Shown in pieces: positions 28,201 through 36,596 of a stretch of DNA of 64,000 nucleotides. The position numbers and the translations under genes are program-made. Where the stretch lies: contig JACMOK010000054.1 of NCBI GenBank assembly GCA_014378065.1, positions 1 through 64,000 on the forward strand, read 5' to 3'. The DNA is from Flavobacterium sp. GTDB lineage: Bacteria; Bacteroidota; Bacteroidia; Flavobacteriales; Flavobacteriaceae. Under the pieces are notes generated by a model. It did no database searches and had not been told where the DNA came from. It saw nothing but the letters and a program-made list of their open reading frames with translations. Numbering within the stretch: the first letter of the stretch is position 1; every line of letters starts with the position of its first letter.

Positions 28201-28322
28201 ATGTCAATGACACCATAAGTAAAGTTGCCGAATTGGCCGCAGACGATAGAATGTATCATTTGCTGGAGCATGTTGGCACCAAACCGAATGTGTTTTATCA
28301 CGTAAAAGTTAGAAATACCTAG
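25266..28322 (+). CDS. actB: Alternative complex III subunit ActB (iron-sulfur, molybdopterin-oxidoreductase-like)
   Basis: 1018 residues. Near residue 55 is a twin-arginine signal (TTRRDFLKYVGF) that runs into SLAAC, a lipobox-like cysteine, so it may be exported folded and lipid-anchored. Residues 80-740 resemble the molybdopterin oxidoreductase catalytic subunit but belong to the ActB type that holds no Mo cofactor. The C-terminal 260 residues are a four-cluster ferredoxin-like unit: CTGCGACVIACH, CQHCNHAPCETVC, CANNCPYKVRRFNW, CSLC. It is the electron wire between the quinol site and ActA. Confidence 0.95.
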   Translation: MSSNKKYWKSVEELNENSSIVEALRNNEFVEEIPTDEFLGDKDALSSSSTTRRDFLKYVGFTTAAASLAACEGPVHKAIPYVVQPENIIPGVADFYATSVFDGFDFANILVKTREGRPIKIDNNTLPGAKFAANARIHASILSLYDSMRLKQPKIGGKSATWGEVDLKIKASVAEAKAGGKQVVLLTNTLASPSTEKLIAEFIAKNPNAKHIVYDAVSSSAALDAFETVYGERALVDYDFFKASLIVSVGADFLGDWQGGSYDAGYAKGRIPKNGKMSRHFQLESNMTLSGAAADRRMPMSVAEQKQALVKIYNIVANANVATTKIQNEEAVLKVAQQLKTAGRQGVLVSGIQDKNAQLLVLAINQALGSEAFNITGARQIRKGSNEKVVQFINDMKAGNVHTLIMSGVNPVYTLPNSKEFTAALKKVALSVAFSLKEDETASITTIAAAVPHYLESWNDVSITKGSYGLTQPTIRPLFDTKQFQDVLLSLNGGGVYYDYLKQNATAILQGSSWNRVLHDGIYAGTVAAPSAGSADYAAAANALAQSKAPNGFELVLYTKTGLGDGQQANNPWLQEFPDPITRVSWDNYATVSRADAEKLGLENHNVANGGLNGSYANLTVNGVILENVPVIIQPGQAIGTIGLALGYGKKAALKEEMQVGVNAYTLYQNFNDVQSVAIKAAAGSHEFASVQSQKTLMGRGDIIKETTLEIFNTKEAKEWNEVPMVSLDHKEVEATKVDLWTSFDRSVGHHFNLSIDLNACTGCGACVIACHAENNVPVVGKSEIRRSRDMHWLRIDRYYSSEDTFAEDDDKKDNFKGLFGDKGSLGGFGQMEKPNDNPQVAFQPVMCQHCNHAPCETVCPVAATSHSRQGQNHMAYNRCVGTRYCANNCPYKVRRFNWFLYNKNSEFDYHMNDDLGRMVLNPDVNVRSRGVMEKCSLCIQMTQATILSAKRDGRAIKDGEFQTACSNACVAGAMIFGDVNDTISKVAELAADDRMYHLLEHVGTKPNVFYHVKVRNT

Positions 28323-28360
28323 TACAAAAACAAAATTAATAAGAAACAATATAAAGGATT

Positions 28361-29764
28361 ATGTCGTCTCACTACGAAGCACCCATTAGAAAACCTTTAG
28401 TTATAGGTGATAAATCTTATCACGATATAACAGTAGATGTTGCCGCGCCAATTGAGGGCAGAGCCAACAAACAATGGTGGATTGTATTTTCAATCGCATT
28501 AACCGCCTTCCTTTGGGGTATAGGTTGCATAATCTACACCATTTCTACCGGTATTGGAACTTGGGGATTGAACAAAACTGTTGGATGGGCTTGGGATATT
28601 ACCAATTTCGTTTGGTGGGTTGGGATCGGTCATGCTGGAACGCTGATTTCGGCGGTGCTTTTATTGTTCCGCCAAAGATGGAGGATGGCGATCAACCGTT
28701 CTGCCGAAGCCATGACGATTTTCTCCGTGATTCAAGCGGGCTTATTTCCAATCATCCACATGGGTCGCCCTTGGTTGGCTTATTGGGTATTGCCTATTCC
28801 AAATCAATTCGGATCGCTGTGGGTCAACTTCAACTCTCCATTACTTTGGGACGTATTTGCAATCTCAACATACCTTTCCGTGTCACTTGTTTTTTGGTGG
28901 ACCGGTTTGTTGCCCGATTTTGCAATGATTAGAGACCGAGCTGTCAAACCGTTTCAAAAAAGAATATACACGATTTTAAGTTTTGGATGGAGTGGAAGAG
29001 CCAAAGACTGGCAGCGTTTTGAAGAAGTTTCCTTGGTATTAGCTGGTCTGGCGACACCACTGGTACTGTCAGTGCACACAATTGTATCGATGGACTTTGC
29101 TACCTCGGTCATTCCCGGATGGCACACGACGATTTTTCCGCCTTACTTTGTGGCTGGTGCCGTTTTCTCCGGATTTGCGATGGTAAATACCTTGTTGATC
29201 ATCATGCGAAAAGTATCAAATCTAGAGGCCTACATTACCATTCAGCATATCGAATTGATGAACATTGTCATCATGATTACGGGTTCTATAGTGGGTGTCG
29301 CTTATATTACAGAGCTCTTTATCGCTTGGTATTCTGGAGTAGAATACGAACAATATGCTTTTTTGAACAGAGCAACAGGCCCGTATTGGTGGGCATATTG
29401 GTCGATGATGACCTGTAATGTTTTCTCTCCGCAATTCATGTGGTTTAAAAAATTAAGAACAAGTATCATGTTTTCTTTTATTATCTCGATAGTGGTAAAT
29501 ATCGGAATGTGGTTTGAAAGATTTGTAATTATCGTTACCTCACTGCACAGGGATTATCTTCCGTCTTCATGGACAATGTTCTCCCCTACCTTTGTAGATA
29601 TCGGAATCTTCATTGGCACCATCGGTTTCTTTTTTGTTTTGTTCTTGTTGTATGCCAGAACTTTCCCGGTAATTGCACAAGCAGAAGTAAAAACAATTTT
29701 GAAAGCTACAGGAGAGCATTACATTAAAGAAAGAGAAGCAAATAAACATTCACACCATGACTAA
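28361..29764 (+). CDS. actC: Alternative complex III subunit ActC (NrfD/PsrC-like quinol subunit)
   Basis: 467 residues with ten or so membrane helices, an NrfD/PsrC-family protein. Conserved features include WWIVFSIALTAFLWG, NFVWWVGIGHAGTLIS (the His lies near the quinol site in this family) and SVHTIVSMDFA. It oxidises menaquinol on the periplasmic side. It overlaps actD by 8 bases. Confidence 0.95.
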   Translation: MSSHYEAPIRKPLVIGDKSYHDITVDVAAPIEGRANKQWWIVFSIALTAFLWGIGCIIYTISTGIGTWGLNKTVGWAWDITNFVWWVGIGHAGTLISAVLLLFRQRWRMAINRSAEAMTIFSVIQAGLFPIIHMGRPWLAYWVLPIPNQFGSLWVNFNSPLLWDVFAISTYLSVSLVFWWTGLLPDFAMIRDRAVKPFQKRIYTILSFGWSGRAKDWQRFEEVSLVLAGLATPLVLSVHTIVSMDFATSVIPGWHTTIFPPYFVAGAVFSGFAMVNTLLIIMRKVSNLEAYITIQHIELMNIVIMITGSIVGVAYITELFIAWYSGVEYEQYAFLNRATGPYWWAYWSMMTCNVFSPQFMWFKKLRTSIMFSFIISIVVNIGMWFERFVIIVTSLHRDYLPSSWTMFSPTFVDIGIFIGTIGFFFVLFLLYARTFPVIAQAEVKTILKATGEHYIKEREANKHSHHD

Positions 29765-30284
29765 CAAAGTAATTTACGCCATTTATAATGACGACGATAT
29801 ATTAATGGATGCAGTGAAGAAAACGCGTGCAGCACACCATCATATAGAAGAAGTTTTTACGCCATTTCCAGTTCACGGGTTGGACAAAGCGATGGGAATT
29901 GCACCGACAAGATTGGCAGTGTGTGCCTTTATTTATGGATTGTGCGGTTTGTCTTTTGGAACATGGATGATGAATTATATTATGATTCAAGATTGGCCTC
30001 AGGATATTGGAGGCAAGCCAAGTTTTAGCTACATCCAAAACATGCCGGCCTTTGTGCCAATTATGTTTGAAGAAACGGTGTTTTTTGCGGCGCATTTGAT
30101 GGTTATTACTTTTTACATGAGAAGTAGATTGTGGCCATTCAAGAAAGCAGAGAATCCGGACGTAAGAACTACCGATGACCATTTTTTAATGGAAGTAGCC
30201 GTAAACAATAACGAAGAAGAACTGGTTTCTTTCTTTCAAAACACAGGAGCAGTAGAAGTTAAAGTAATTGAAAAGCATGAATAG
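29757..30284 (+). CDS. actD: Alternative complex III subunit ActD (DUF3341)
   Basis: 175 residues with two membrane helices (about 60-80 and 105-125), joined by a conserved loop (PSFSYIQNMPAFVPIMFE). It fits the DUF3341 family found only in ACIII operons. It carries no cofactor motif and is probably structural, at the ActC-ActF interface. It overlaps actC, and its stop overlaps the upstream possible starts of actE. Confidence 0.93.
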   Translation: MTNKVIYAIYNDDDILMDAVKKTRAAHHHIEEVFTPFPVHGLDKAMGIAPTRLAVCAFIYGLCGLSFGTWMMNYIMIQDWPQDIGGKPSFSYIQNMPAFVPIMFEETVFFAAHLMVITFYMRSRLWPFKKAENPDVRTTDDHFLMEVAVNNNEEELVSFFQNTGAVEVKVIEKHE

Positions 30285-30288
30285 TATT

Positions 30289-30834
30289 ATGAAAAGCGTA
30301 TATAAAATAACACTTTTAGTTTGCATTGCTATTTTCGTTTCGTCTTGTCACAACAATTTGAAACCAAATTACCAGTACATGCCTAATATGTATGAGGCCG
30401 TAAGTTATGAAACCTATTCTCAATCGAGTGCTTTCAAAAACGGCAAAGAAGGGCAGCTTCCAGTTGCGGGAACGCTCAATAGAGGATCGGAAGTTTATGA
30501 ATATCCAAATACGACTGCCGGATACGAGGCGGCTAAAGCCAGCCTTAAATCACCACTGGATTCCACTACAGTTGAAACGGAAAAGGGCAAAGAACTCTTT
30601 GAGATTTATTGCGCCATTTGTCATGGAAACGCAGGGAATGGGAAAGGAAAATTAGTAACACAAGGCAAATATTTGGGCGTTCCAAGTTATGCTGATCGGG
30701 TTATCACAGACGGAAGTGTTTTTCACGTTCTAAAATTTGGGTTAAATTCGATGGGATCTTACGCCAATCAAATGAGTGCTCATGAACGATGGTTAGTTTC
30801 AGCCTACGTGCTAAAATTGAAAAGCGAATTATAA
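30289..30834 (+). CDS. actE: Alternative complex III subunit ActE (monoheme cytochrome c lipoprotein)
   Basis: 181 residues from the ATG at 30289, which gives a proper lipoprotein signal (MKSVYKITLLVCIAIF then VSSC). Earlier in-frame starts at 30268 and 30277 lie within actD. One heme site, CAICHG near residue 103, with a likely distal Met in LNSMGSYANQMS. It is lipid-anchored in the periplasm beside ActA. Start choice is moderately sure. Confidence 0.92.
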   Translation: MKSVYKITLLVCIAIFVSSCHNNLKPNYQYMPNMYEAVSYETYSQSSAFKNGKEGQLPVAGTLNRGSEVYEYPNTTAGYEAAKASLKSPLDSTTVETEKGKELFEIYCAICHGNAGNGKGKLVTQGKYLGVPSYADRVITDGSVFHVLKFGLNSMGSYANQMSAHERWLVSAYVLKLKSEL

Positions 30835-30861
30835 TTGTAGAACAAACTGATCTTAATAGAT

Positions 30862-32316
30862 ATGTACACATTTTCAAGTAAATTAAAAACATTCTCTTTC
30901 ATCCTGATGATCATCGGTGTTCTTGGGATAGGATATGGTTTTTTAACTGCGCCCAAAAATATTGAAGAAGTTGAAAAAATATTGGCTGCTTCCGAACACG
31001 AAGGTGGTCATGTAGAAGCTGCTCATGAAGGAATCTTGCAGTTTCCCGAGAAAGTGATGCTGCCAACTGAAACAAAAGGGGAGAAATCAGATACAACAGA
31101 CACCATTAGTAAGGATTCATTAGCCTATAAAGCCTCGGCTCCAATTGCTGTTGCCGAAGTTGTTTCAAAAGAAAAAAAGCATGTTGAAGTAGATGAACAC
31201 GCGGAACACCAAGAACATTTGAAGCATGTTTTAAATCAGTTGCAAAACAAACCGTGGTCGGCCTTTTACGTTGCGTGTATCTTTTTTATGTTGGTTTCCA
31301 TGGGGGTGTTGGCTTTTTATGCTATACAACAAGTAGCACAGGCAGGCTGGTCGCCCGTCTTATTTAGAGTGATGCAGGGAATAACAGCTTATTTGCCTGT
31401 CGGTTCTGTAATTTTCTTTGTGTTTTTGATTTTGTGTGGATTGCATCTTAATCACTTGTTTATCTGGCTTGACCCAGAGGTAGTGGCACACGATAAAATC
31501 ATTTCCAATAAAGTGGGTTATTTGAATTTTCCGTTCTGGATTGGAAGGGCTGCCGTGTTTTTGATTGGGTGGAATGTGTATCGTTATTTTTCAAGAAAAA
31601 ATTGTCTGGCCCAAGACGAGTCAAATGATGATAGCTTTTACAAAAAGAATTTTAACATCTCGGCCATGTTCTTGGTGTTCTTCATCGTAACAGAGTCTAT
31701 CATGTCTTGGGATTGGATTATGTCAATCGACCCGCATTGGTTCAGTACATTGTTTGGATGGTATGTGTTTGCCAGTTTTTTTGTAAGTGGTATTACCACA
31801 ATATGCATGGTCACACTCTATTTAAAATCAATAGGATATTTAGAGCATGTAAACACCAGTCATATACACGATTTGGCAAAATTCATGTTCGGTATTAGTG
31901 TTTTCTGGACTTACTTGTGGTTCTCTCAGTTTATGTTGATTTGGTATGCCAATATTCCTGAAGAAGTAACTTACTTTGTAACTCGAATTGAGCAATACAA
32001 CCTTCCATTCTTTGGCGCAGTAGTAATGAATTTTGTATTTCCCATTTTGATTTTGATCAATACGGATTTTAAAAGAATTACTTGGGTATTGGTTATGGCG
32101 GGAACAGTAATTTTGTTCGGACATTATATAGATTTCTTCAATATGATTATGCCGTCCACCGTTGGTGATCAGTGGTTTATCGGAGTGTCAGAAATCAGCT
32201 CTGTGTTGTTCTTCCTTGGATTGTTTATTTTTGTAGTCTTTAACGCTTTAACCAAAGTGCCGTTGTTGCCAAAAAGAAACCCTTTCATCGAAGAAAGTAA
32301 ACATTTTCATTATTAA
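30862..32316 (+). CDS. actF: Alternative complex III subunit ActF (second quinol-type membrane subunit)
   Basis: 484 residues. One N-terminal helix is followed by a His/Glu-rich loop (about 45-120, with repeated HxxH pairs such as EHAEHQEHLKH), then about nine helices of NrfD-like type (ActC paralogue), including VTESIMSWDWIMSIDPHW. It pairs with ActC in the membrane. The His-rich loop is long and of unknown use; metal binding is possible. It is 18 bases before coxB. Confidence 0.92.
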   Translation: MYTFSSKLKTFSFILMIIGVLGIGYGFLTAPKNIEEVEKILAASEHEGGHVEAAHEGILQFPEKVMLPTETKGEKSDTTDTISKDSLAYKASAPIAVAEVVSKEKKHVEVDEHAEHQEHLKHVLNQLQNKPWSAFYVACIFFMLVSMGVLAFYAIQQVAQAGWSPVLFRVMQGITAYLPVGSVIFFVFLILCGLHLNHLFIWLDPEVVAHDKIISNKVGYLNFPFWIGRAAVFLIGWNVYRYFSRKNCLAQDESNDDSFYKKNFNISAMFLVFFIVTESIMSWDWIMSIDPHWFSTLFGWYVFASFFVSGITTICMVTLYLKSIGYLEHVNTSHIHDLAKFMFGISVFWTYLWFSQFMLIWYANIPEEVTYFVTRIEQYNLPFFGAVVMNFVFPILILINTDFKRITWVLVMAGTVILFGHYIDFFNMIMPSTVGDQWFIGVSEISSVLFFLGLFIFVVFNALTKVPLLPKRNPFIEESKHFHY

Positions 32317-32334
32317 TATTTAAAGCAAAAACAG

Positions 32335-33495
32335 ATGACAAGTTTGTTGGTAATTATAGTTTTGGTTCTATTGGCAATTGCATTATGGCAGTTAACCAAG
32401 ATATTCGATTTGACTCAGGTAGGTATTTATGTAAATAAGTCGCAGGTAGCTGATGACAAGGACAATAATGTTCAAGGCTATCTGATGTTTGGCTTTCTGG
32501 CATTTATTTATTTATTCACGATCTACGGATTATTAAAATGGGGCGGCTTAGTGCTTCATACTCCAGCTTCTGCGCATGGAGATGAAGTGGACAATTTGAT
32601 GAACATAACTTGGATATTGATTTTTACAGTACAAACCATTACTCAAGCATTATTGTATTATTTCGCCTTCAAATACAGAGGAAAAAAAGATCAGAAAGCC
32701 CTTTATTTTGCAGACAATAATAAATTGGAATTCATTTGGAGTGTTATTCCTGCCATCGTGCTTGCCGGATTGATCCTTTACGGATTATATGCCTGGACCA
32801 ATATCATGTTCATTGATAAAGATGAAGAAATGATAGAGGTAGAATTATATGCGCAGCAATTCAAATGGACAGCCCGTTATTCTGGAGCAGACGATGTGTT
32901 AGGTAAAGCAAATGTGAGGTACATTGAGGGCGTAAATGTTCTGGGTGTAGACATGGCAGATCCAAATGCCCAAGACGATAAAGTCGTGAGTGAATTGCAC
33001 ATCCCCAAGGGAAAGAAAATTCATTTTAAAATGCGGTCACAAGACGTATTGCACTCAGCTTACATGCCTCATTTTCGCGCCCAAATGAACTGCGTTCCAG
33101 GAATGGTAACCGAATTTGCCTACACTCCCATTTACACCACGCAACAAATGCGTGACATGCCTTTCATGCAGGAAAAGATCGCTAATATTAATGAAATTCG
33201 AGTAAAGAAAAGCACCGAGTTAGTGGCAAAGGGCGAAGCTGCCCTTGATCCTTACATTTTTGATTATTTATTGCTTTGTAATAAAATTTGTGGTGCTTCC
33301 CATTACAATATGCAAATGAAAATCGTAGTAGATACTCCCGAAGATTACAAAAAGTGGTTGCAAGGAAAACCTACTGTCGCGGAAGAAATTAAAACGGCCG
33401 GGGCAACACCAGCAACTCCGGATGCCAACGCTAAAACTGGGGATACTGCAAAGTCAAAAGACCTTAAAATGATGACTCCAGTAGCCGCTAAATAA
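32335..33495 (+). CDS. coxB: Cytochrome c oxidase subunit II
   Basis: 386 residues. Three hydrophobic segments (one at the start, two near 45-65 and 90-160) precede the periplasmic cupredoxin domain. The CuA ligands are in SAYMPHFRAQMNCVPGM (His) and LCNKICGASHYNM (Cys-x3-Cys, His, Met). No CxxCH is present, so this is an aa3-type subunit with no fused cytochrome c. A low-complexity Ala/Thr/Pro/Lys tail of about 40 residues ends the protein. It is co-transcribed with ACIII, which fits the ACIII-aa3 supercomplex known from Flavobacterium johnsoniae. Confidence 0.96.
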   Translation: MTSLLVIIVLVLLAIALWQLTKIFDLTQVGIYVNKSQVADDKDNNVQGYLMFGFLAFIYLFTIYGLLKWGGLVLHTPASAHGDEVDNLMNITWILIFTVQTITQALLYYFAFKYRGKKDQKALYFADNNKLEFIWSVIPAIVLAGLILYGLYAWTNIMFIDKDEEMIEVELYAQQFKWTARYSGADDVLGKANVRYIEGVNVLGVDMADPNAQDDKVVSELHIPKGKKIHFKMRSQDVLHSAYMPHFRAQMNCVPGMVTEFAYTPIYTTQQMRDMPFMQEKIANINEIRVKKSTELVAKGEAALDPYIFDYLLLCNKICGASHYNMQMKIVVDTPEDYKKWLQGKPTVAEEIKTAGATPATPDANAKTGDTAKSKDLKMMTPVAAK

Positions 33496-33524
33496 ATTAA
33501 ATAAACGTTTAAAGTAAATATATT

Positions 33525-35333
33525 ATGTCAGCAGAAGCTCACGATCTCACTCTTGACCACGCAGCGGGTCACGATCACGAACACCACCATAAAGATACTT
33601 TTATAACAAAATATATCTTTTCTATCGATCATAAAATGATTTCCAAACAATATCTGATTACAGGTATAATCATGGGAGTTATTGGTGTTGGAATGTCAAT
33701 GCTTTTTAGAATGCAATTGGCTTGGCCTGAAGAATCTTTCAAAATATTTAATGTTATTTTGGGAGATAAGTTTGCACCAAATGGGGTGATGACCAACGAC
33801 ATTTACCTGGCTTTGGTCACAATTCACGGAACCATTATGGTGTTTTTCGTGTTGACCGCCGCCTTGAGCGGGACCTTTAGTAACCTGTTAATACCGTTAC
33901 AAATTGGGGCGCGGGATATGGCTTCAGGATTCTTAAACATGGTTTCCTACTGGTTGTTTTTTACGTCTAGTGTAATAATGGTGTGTTCTTTATTTGTAGA
34001 ATCAGGACCTGCCTCAGCTGGTTGGACGATCTACCCACCGCTAAGTGCCTTGCCGCAAGCCATTTCAGGTTCCGGAACAGGAATGACTTTATGGTTGGTT
34101 TCGATGGCTATCTTTATTGCGTCTTCATTATTAGGATCTTTAAATTACGTAGTGACGGTAATCAATCTCCGCACGAAAGGCATGTCAATGACACGTTTGC
34201 CTTTAACCATTTGGGCCTTTTTTGTGACAGCCATTATCGGTATCGTTTCTTTTCCGGTATTATTGTCGGCGGCCTTGTTGCTAATTATGGACAGGAGTTT
34301 CGGAACCTCTTTCTTTCTTTCCGACATCTACATCGCTGGAGAGGTGTTACATTATCAAGGCGGGTCACCCGTTTTGTTTGAACACTTGTTCTGGTTCTTA
34401 GGTCACCCTGAAGTATACATCGTCCTGTTGCCTGCATTAGGCATTACGTCTGAGGTGATTGCGACAAATTCTCGTAAACCTATCTTCGGTTACCGGGCGA
34501 TGATCATGTCTATTTTAGCCATCGCCTTTTTATCCACGATCGTCTGGGGTCATCACATGTTTATTTCGGGTATGAATCCGTTCCTAGGTTCGGTTTTTAC
34601 CTTTACAACCTTACTGATCGCCATTCCATCGGCAGTAAAAGCCTTCAATTACATTACGACACTTTGGAAAGGTAACTTGCAATTAAATCCTGCGATGTTA
34701 TTTTCAATCGGATTGGTCTCTACCTTTATCACTGGTGGTTTAACCGGAATTATATTAGGAGACAGTACCTTAGATATTAATGTTCACGATACCTATTTTG
34801 TGGTAGCCCACTTTCACTTGGTGATGGGAATTTCCGCCTTGTATGGCATGTTTGCAGGAATTTATCACTGGTTCCCAAAAATGTTCGGAAGAATGCTCAA
34901 TAAAAACTTGGGATACGCTCACTTTTGGGTTACGGCTGTCTGTGCCTACGGCGTGTTTTTTCCAATGCATTTTATTGGACTGGCCGGACTGCCTAGACGG
35001 TATTACACCAACACCAACTTTCCGTTATTTGATGATTTGCAAAACGTAAACGTCTTAATTACCACCTTTGCGTTAATTGGCGGCGTTTTTCAATTGGTCT
35101 TTTTGTATAACTTCTTTAACAGTATATTCTACGGAAAAAAATCTGTGCAAAATCCATGGAAATCAAATACGTTAGAGTGGACTGCGCCGGTCAAACACAT
35201 TCATGGAAACTGGGAAGGTGAAATCCCGCACGTACACCGTTGGCCTTATGATTACAGCAAACCTGGTCACGACGATGACTTTGTTCCGCAAAATGTGCCA
35301 ATGAAGCAAGGCGAAGAACAATTACACCACTAA
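33525..35333 (+). CDS. coxA: Cytochrome c oxidase subunit I
   Basis: 602 residues, 12 helices. Heme-copper motifs are intact: HGTIMVFFVLTAAL (low-spin heme His), FWFLGHPEVYIVLLP (CuB His and the cross-linked Tyr), WGHHMFISGM (CuB His pair) and VVAHFHLVMG (heme His pair). It reduces O2 to water with proton pumping. The N terminus has a His-rich stretch (HDHEHHHK). Subunits III and IV are not in this window. It is the last gene of the operon; a terminator follows at 35341. Confidence 0.98.
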   Translation: MSAEAHDLTLDHAAGHDHEHHHKDTFITKYIFSIDHKMISKQYLITGIIMGVIGVGMSMLFRMQLAWPEESFKIFNVILGDKFAPNGVMTNDIYLALVTIHGTIMVFFVLTAALSGTFSNLLIPLQIGARDMASGFLNMVSYWLFFTSSVIMVCSLFVESGPASAGWTIYPPLSALPQAISGSGTGMTLWLVSMAIFIASSLLGSLNYVVTVINLRTKGMSMTRLPLTIWAFFVTAIIGIVSFPVLLSAALLLIMDRSFGTSFFLSDIYIAGEVLHYQGGSPVLFEHLFWFLGHPEVYIVLLPALGITSEVIATNSRKPIFGYRAMIMSILAIAFLSTIVWGHHMFISGMNPFLGSVFTFTTLLIAIPSAVKAFNYITTLWKGNLQLNPAMLFSIGLVSTFITGGLTGIILGDSTLDINVHDTYFVVAHFHLVMGISALYGMFAGIYHWFPKMFGRMLNKNLGYAHFWVTAVCAYGVFFPMHFIGLAGLPRRYYTNTNFPLFDDLQNVNVLITTFALIGGVFQLVFLYNFFNSIFYGKKSVQNPWKSNTLEWTAPVKHIHGNWEGEIPHVHRWPYDYSKPGHDDDFVPQNVPMKQGEEQLHH

Positions 35334-35340
35334 ACTTTAT

Positions 35341-35372
35341 AAAAATGCCTTTCCCAAACGAAAGGCATTTTT
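35341..35372 (+). terminator. Terminator of the act-cox operon
   Basis: A perfect 13-base-pair inverted repeat, AAAAATGCCTTTC / GAAAGGCATTTTT, with a 6-base loop, 7 bases after coxA. Confidence 0.9.
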
Positions 35373-35393
35373 ATTTGCCGCACACATTTTCGC

Positions 35394-35401
35394 TATATTT
35401 G
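35394..35401 (+). promoter_or_regulatory. -7 element of ruvB, very close to the start codon
   Basis: TATATTTG ends only 4 bases before the ruvB ATG at 35406. TTG lies 16 bases upstream. Transcription would begin at or within a few bases of the ATG, so the message may be leaderless. Confidence 0.55.
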
Positions 35402-35405
35402 TAAC

Positions 35406-36428
35406 ATGAATGAAAATTTAGATCCCACCAACGCTCACTTAAATCCGGAAGAACTCGATCTTGAAAAAAAACTACGACCGCTGGCTTTCAATGATTTTGC
35501 CGGCCAAGACCAAATTTTGGAAAACCTTAAAGTTTTCGTCCAAGCCGCCAATCAAAGAAACGAAGCGCTAGACCATACCCTTTTCCATGGTCCCCCAGGT
35601 CTTGGTAAAACTACCTTGGCCAACATCCTAGCCAATGAATTGGGTGTCGGAATTAAAATTACTTCCGGGCCGGTTCTAGACAAGCCCGGTGATTTAGCAG
35701 GATTGTTAACCAACCTCGAGGAACGCGATGTGCTTTTTATAGACGAAATTCATAGATTAAGTCCGATTGTCGAAGAGTATTTATATTCGGCGATGGAGGA
35801 CTTTAAAATCGACATCATGATCGAATCGGGCCCAAATGCGAGGAGTGTTCAAATCAACCTCAATCCGTTTACCTTGGTGGGTGCTACCACGCGTTCGGGA
35901 TTGTTAACCGCGCCGATGCGAGCGCGATTCGGAATCCAAAGTCGATTACAGTACTACACCACCGAACTCCTGACCACAATTGTACAACGCAGTGCATCCA
36001 TTATAAAAATGCCCATCACGATGGAAGCTGCCATTGAAATTGCAGGCAGAAGCAGAGGTACACCGCGAATTGCCAATGCGTTATTGCGCCGTGTAAGGGA
36101 TTTTGCCCAAATCAAAGGCAACGGTAAAATTGATATCGAAATGGCGCGTTATTCTTTAAAGGCACTTAATGTAGATGCTCACGGTTTGGATGAGATGGAC
36201 AATAAAATCCTCAACACCATCATTGATAAATTCAAGGGCGGCCCGGTAGGATTATCCACCTTAGCCACAGCTGTCTCCGAAAGTAGCGAAACCATAGAGG
36301 AGGTTTATGAACCTTTTTTGATTCAGGAGGGGTTTATCATGCGCACGCCACGCGGTCGAGAGGTTACCGAGAAAGCGTATAGACATCTAGGAAAGATAAA
36401 AATCAATATACAAGGCGGTTTGTTTTAG
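35406..36428 (+). CDS. ruvB: Holliday junction branch migration helicase RuvB
   Basis: 340 residues. The AAA+ domain has Walker [12 protein letters not shown], Walker [10 protein letters not shown] and sensor GATTRSGLL; the arginine finger is in the PMRARFG segment. The C-terminal winged helix ends in [16 protein letters not shown]. It drives branch migration with RuvA. The start at 35406 is kept because MNENLDPT followed by [12 protein letters not shown] is the usual N terminus in this family. The stop at 36428 is directly followed by an extragenic repeat. Confidence 0.97.
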   Translation: MNENLDPTNAHLNPEELDLEKKLRPLAFNDFAGQDQILENLKVFVQAANQRNEALDHTLFHGPPGLGKTTLANILANELGVGIKITSGPVLDKPGDLAGLLTNLEERDVLFIDEIHRLSPIVEEYLYSAMEDFKIDIMIESGPNARSVQINLNPFTLVGATTRSGLLTAPMRARFGIQSRLQYYTTELLTTIVQRSASIIKMPITMEAAIEIAGRSRGTPRIANALLRRVRDFAQIKGNGKIDIEMARYSLKALNVDAHGLDEMDNKILNTIIDKFKGGPVGLSTLATAVSESSETIEEVYEPFLIQEGFIMRTPRGREVTEKAYRHLGKIKINIQGGLF

Positions 36429-36544
36429 GGCATTCCCCTGCGGGTCGCGCTTTCCGCTATAATCTTTTTAAATTTGGCAGCACCGGTTTGGCTACGCCTT
36501 AAAATACCAAATTTTAAAAGGATTTCCGCTCCAATCGCTAATGC
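36429..36544 (+). repeat. Palindromic extragenic repeat, copy 1
   Basis: The core is at 36454-36530: CCGCT near each end, and an inner inverted repeat (AATCTTTTTAAATTTGG at 36461-36477 against CCAAATTTTAAAAGGATT at 36507-36524). Read on minus, it shares the frame AGCGGnATCC ... GATntAGCGGAnAGC with copies 2 and 3. The extra flank CCCCTGCGGGTCGCGC is only in this copy. An open frame upstream of queG runs through it. Confidence 0.7.
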
Positions 36545-36596
36545 AACTTTTGATAATTTAGAACTGCTCGGTGAACTCTTGCCTAATCGTATAAAA

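Noticed and set aside
27738..28349. A 203-codon minus-strand frame opposite the end of actB
   Set aside because: It lies wholly over the cysteine-rich iron-sulfur region of actB, whose reading is certain. The reverse translation has no domain and odd composition.
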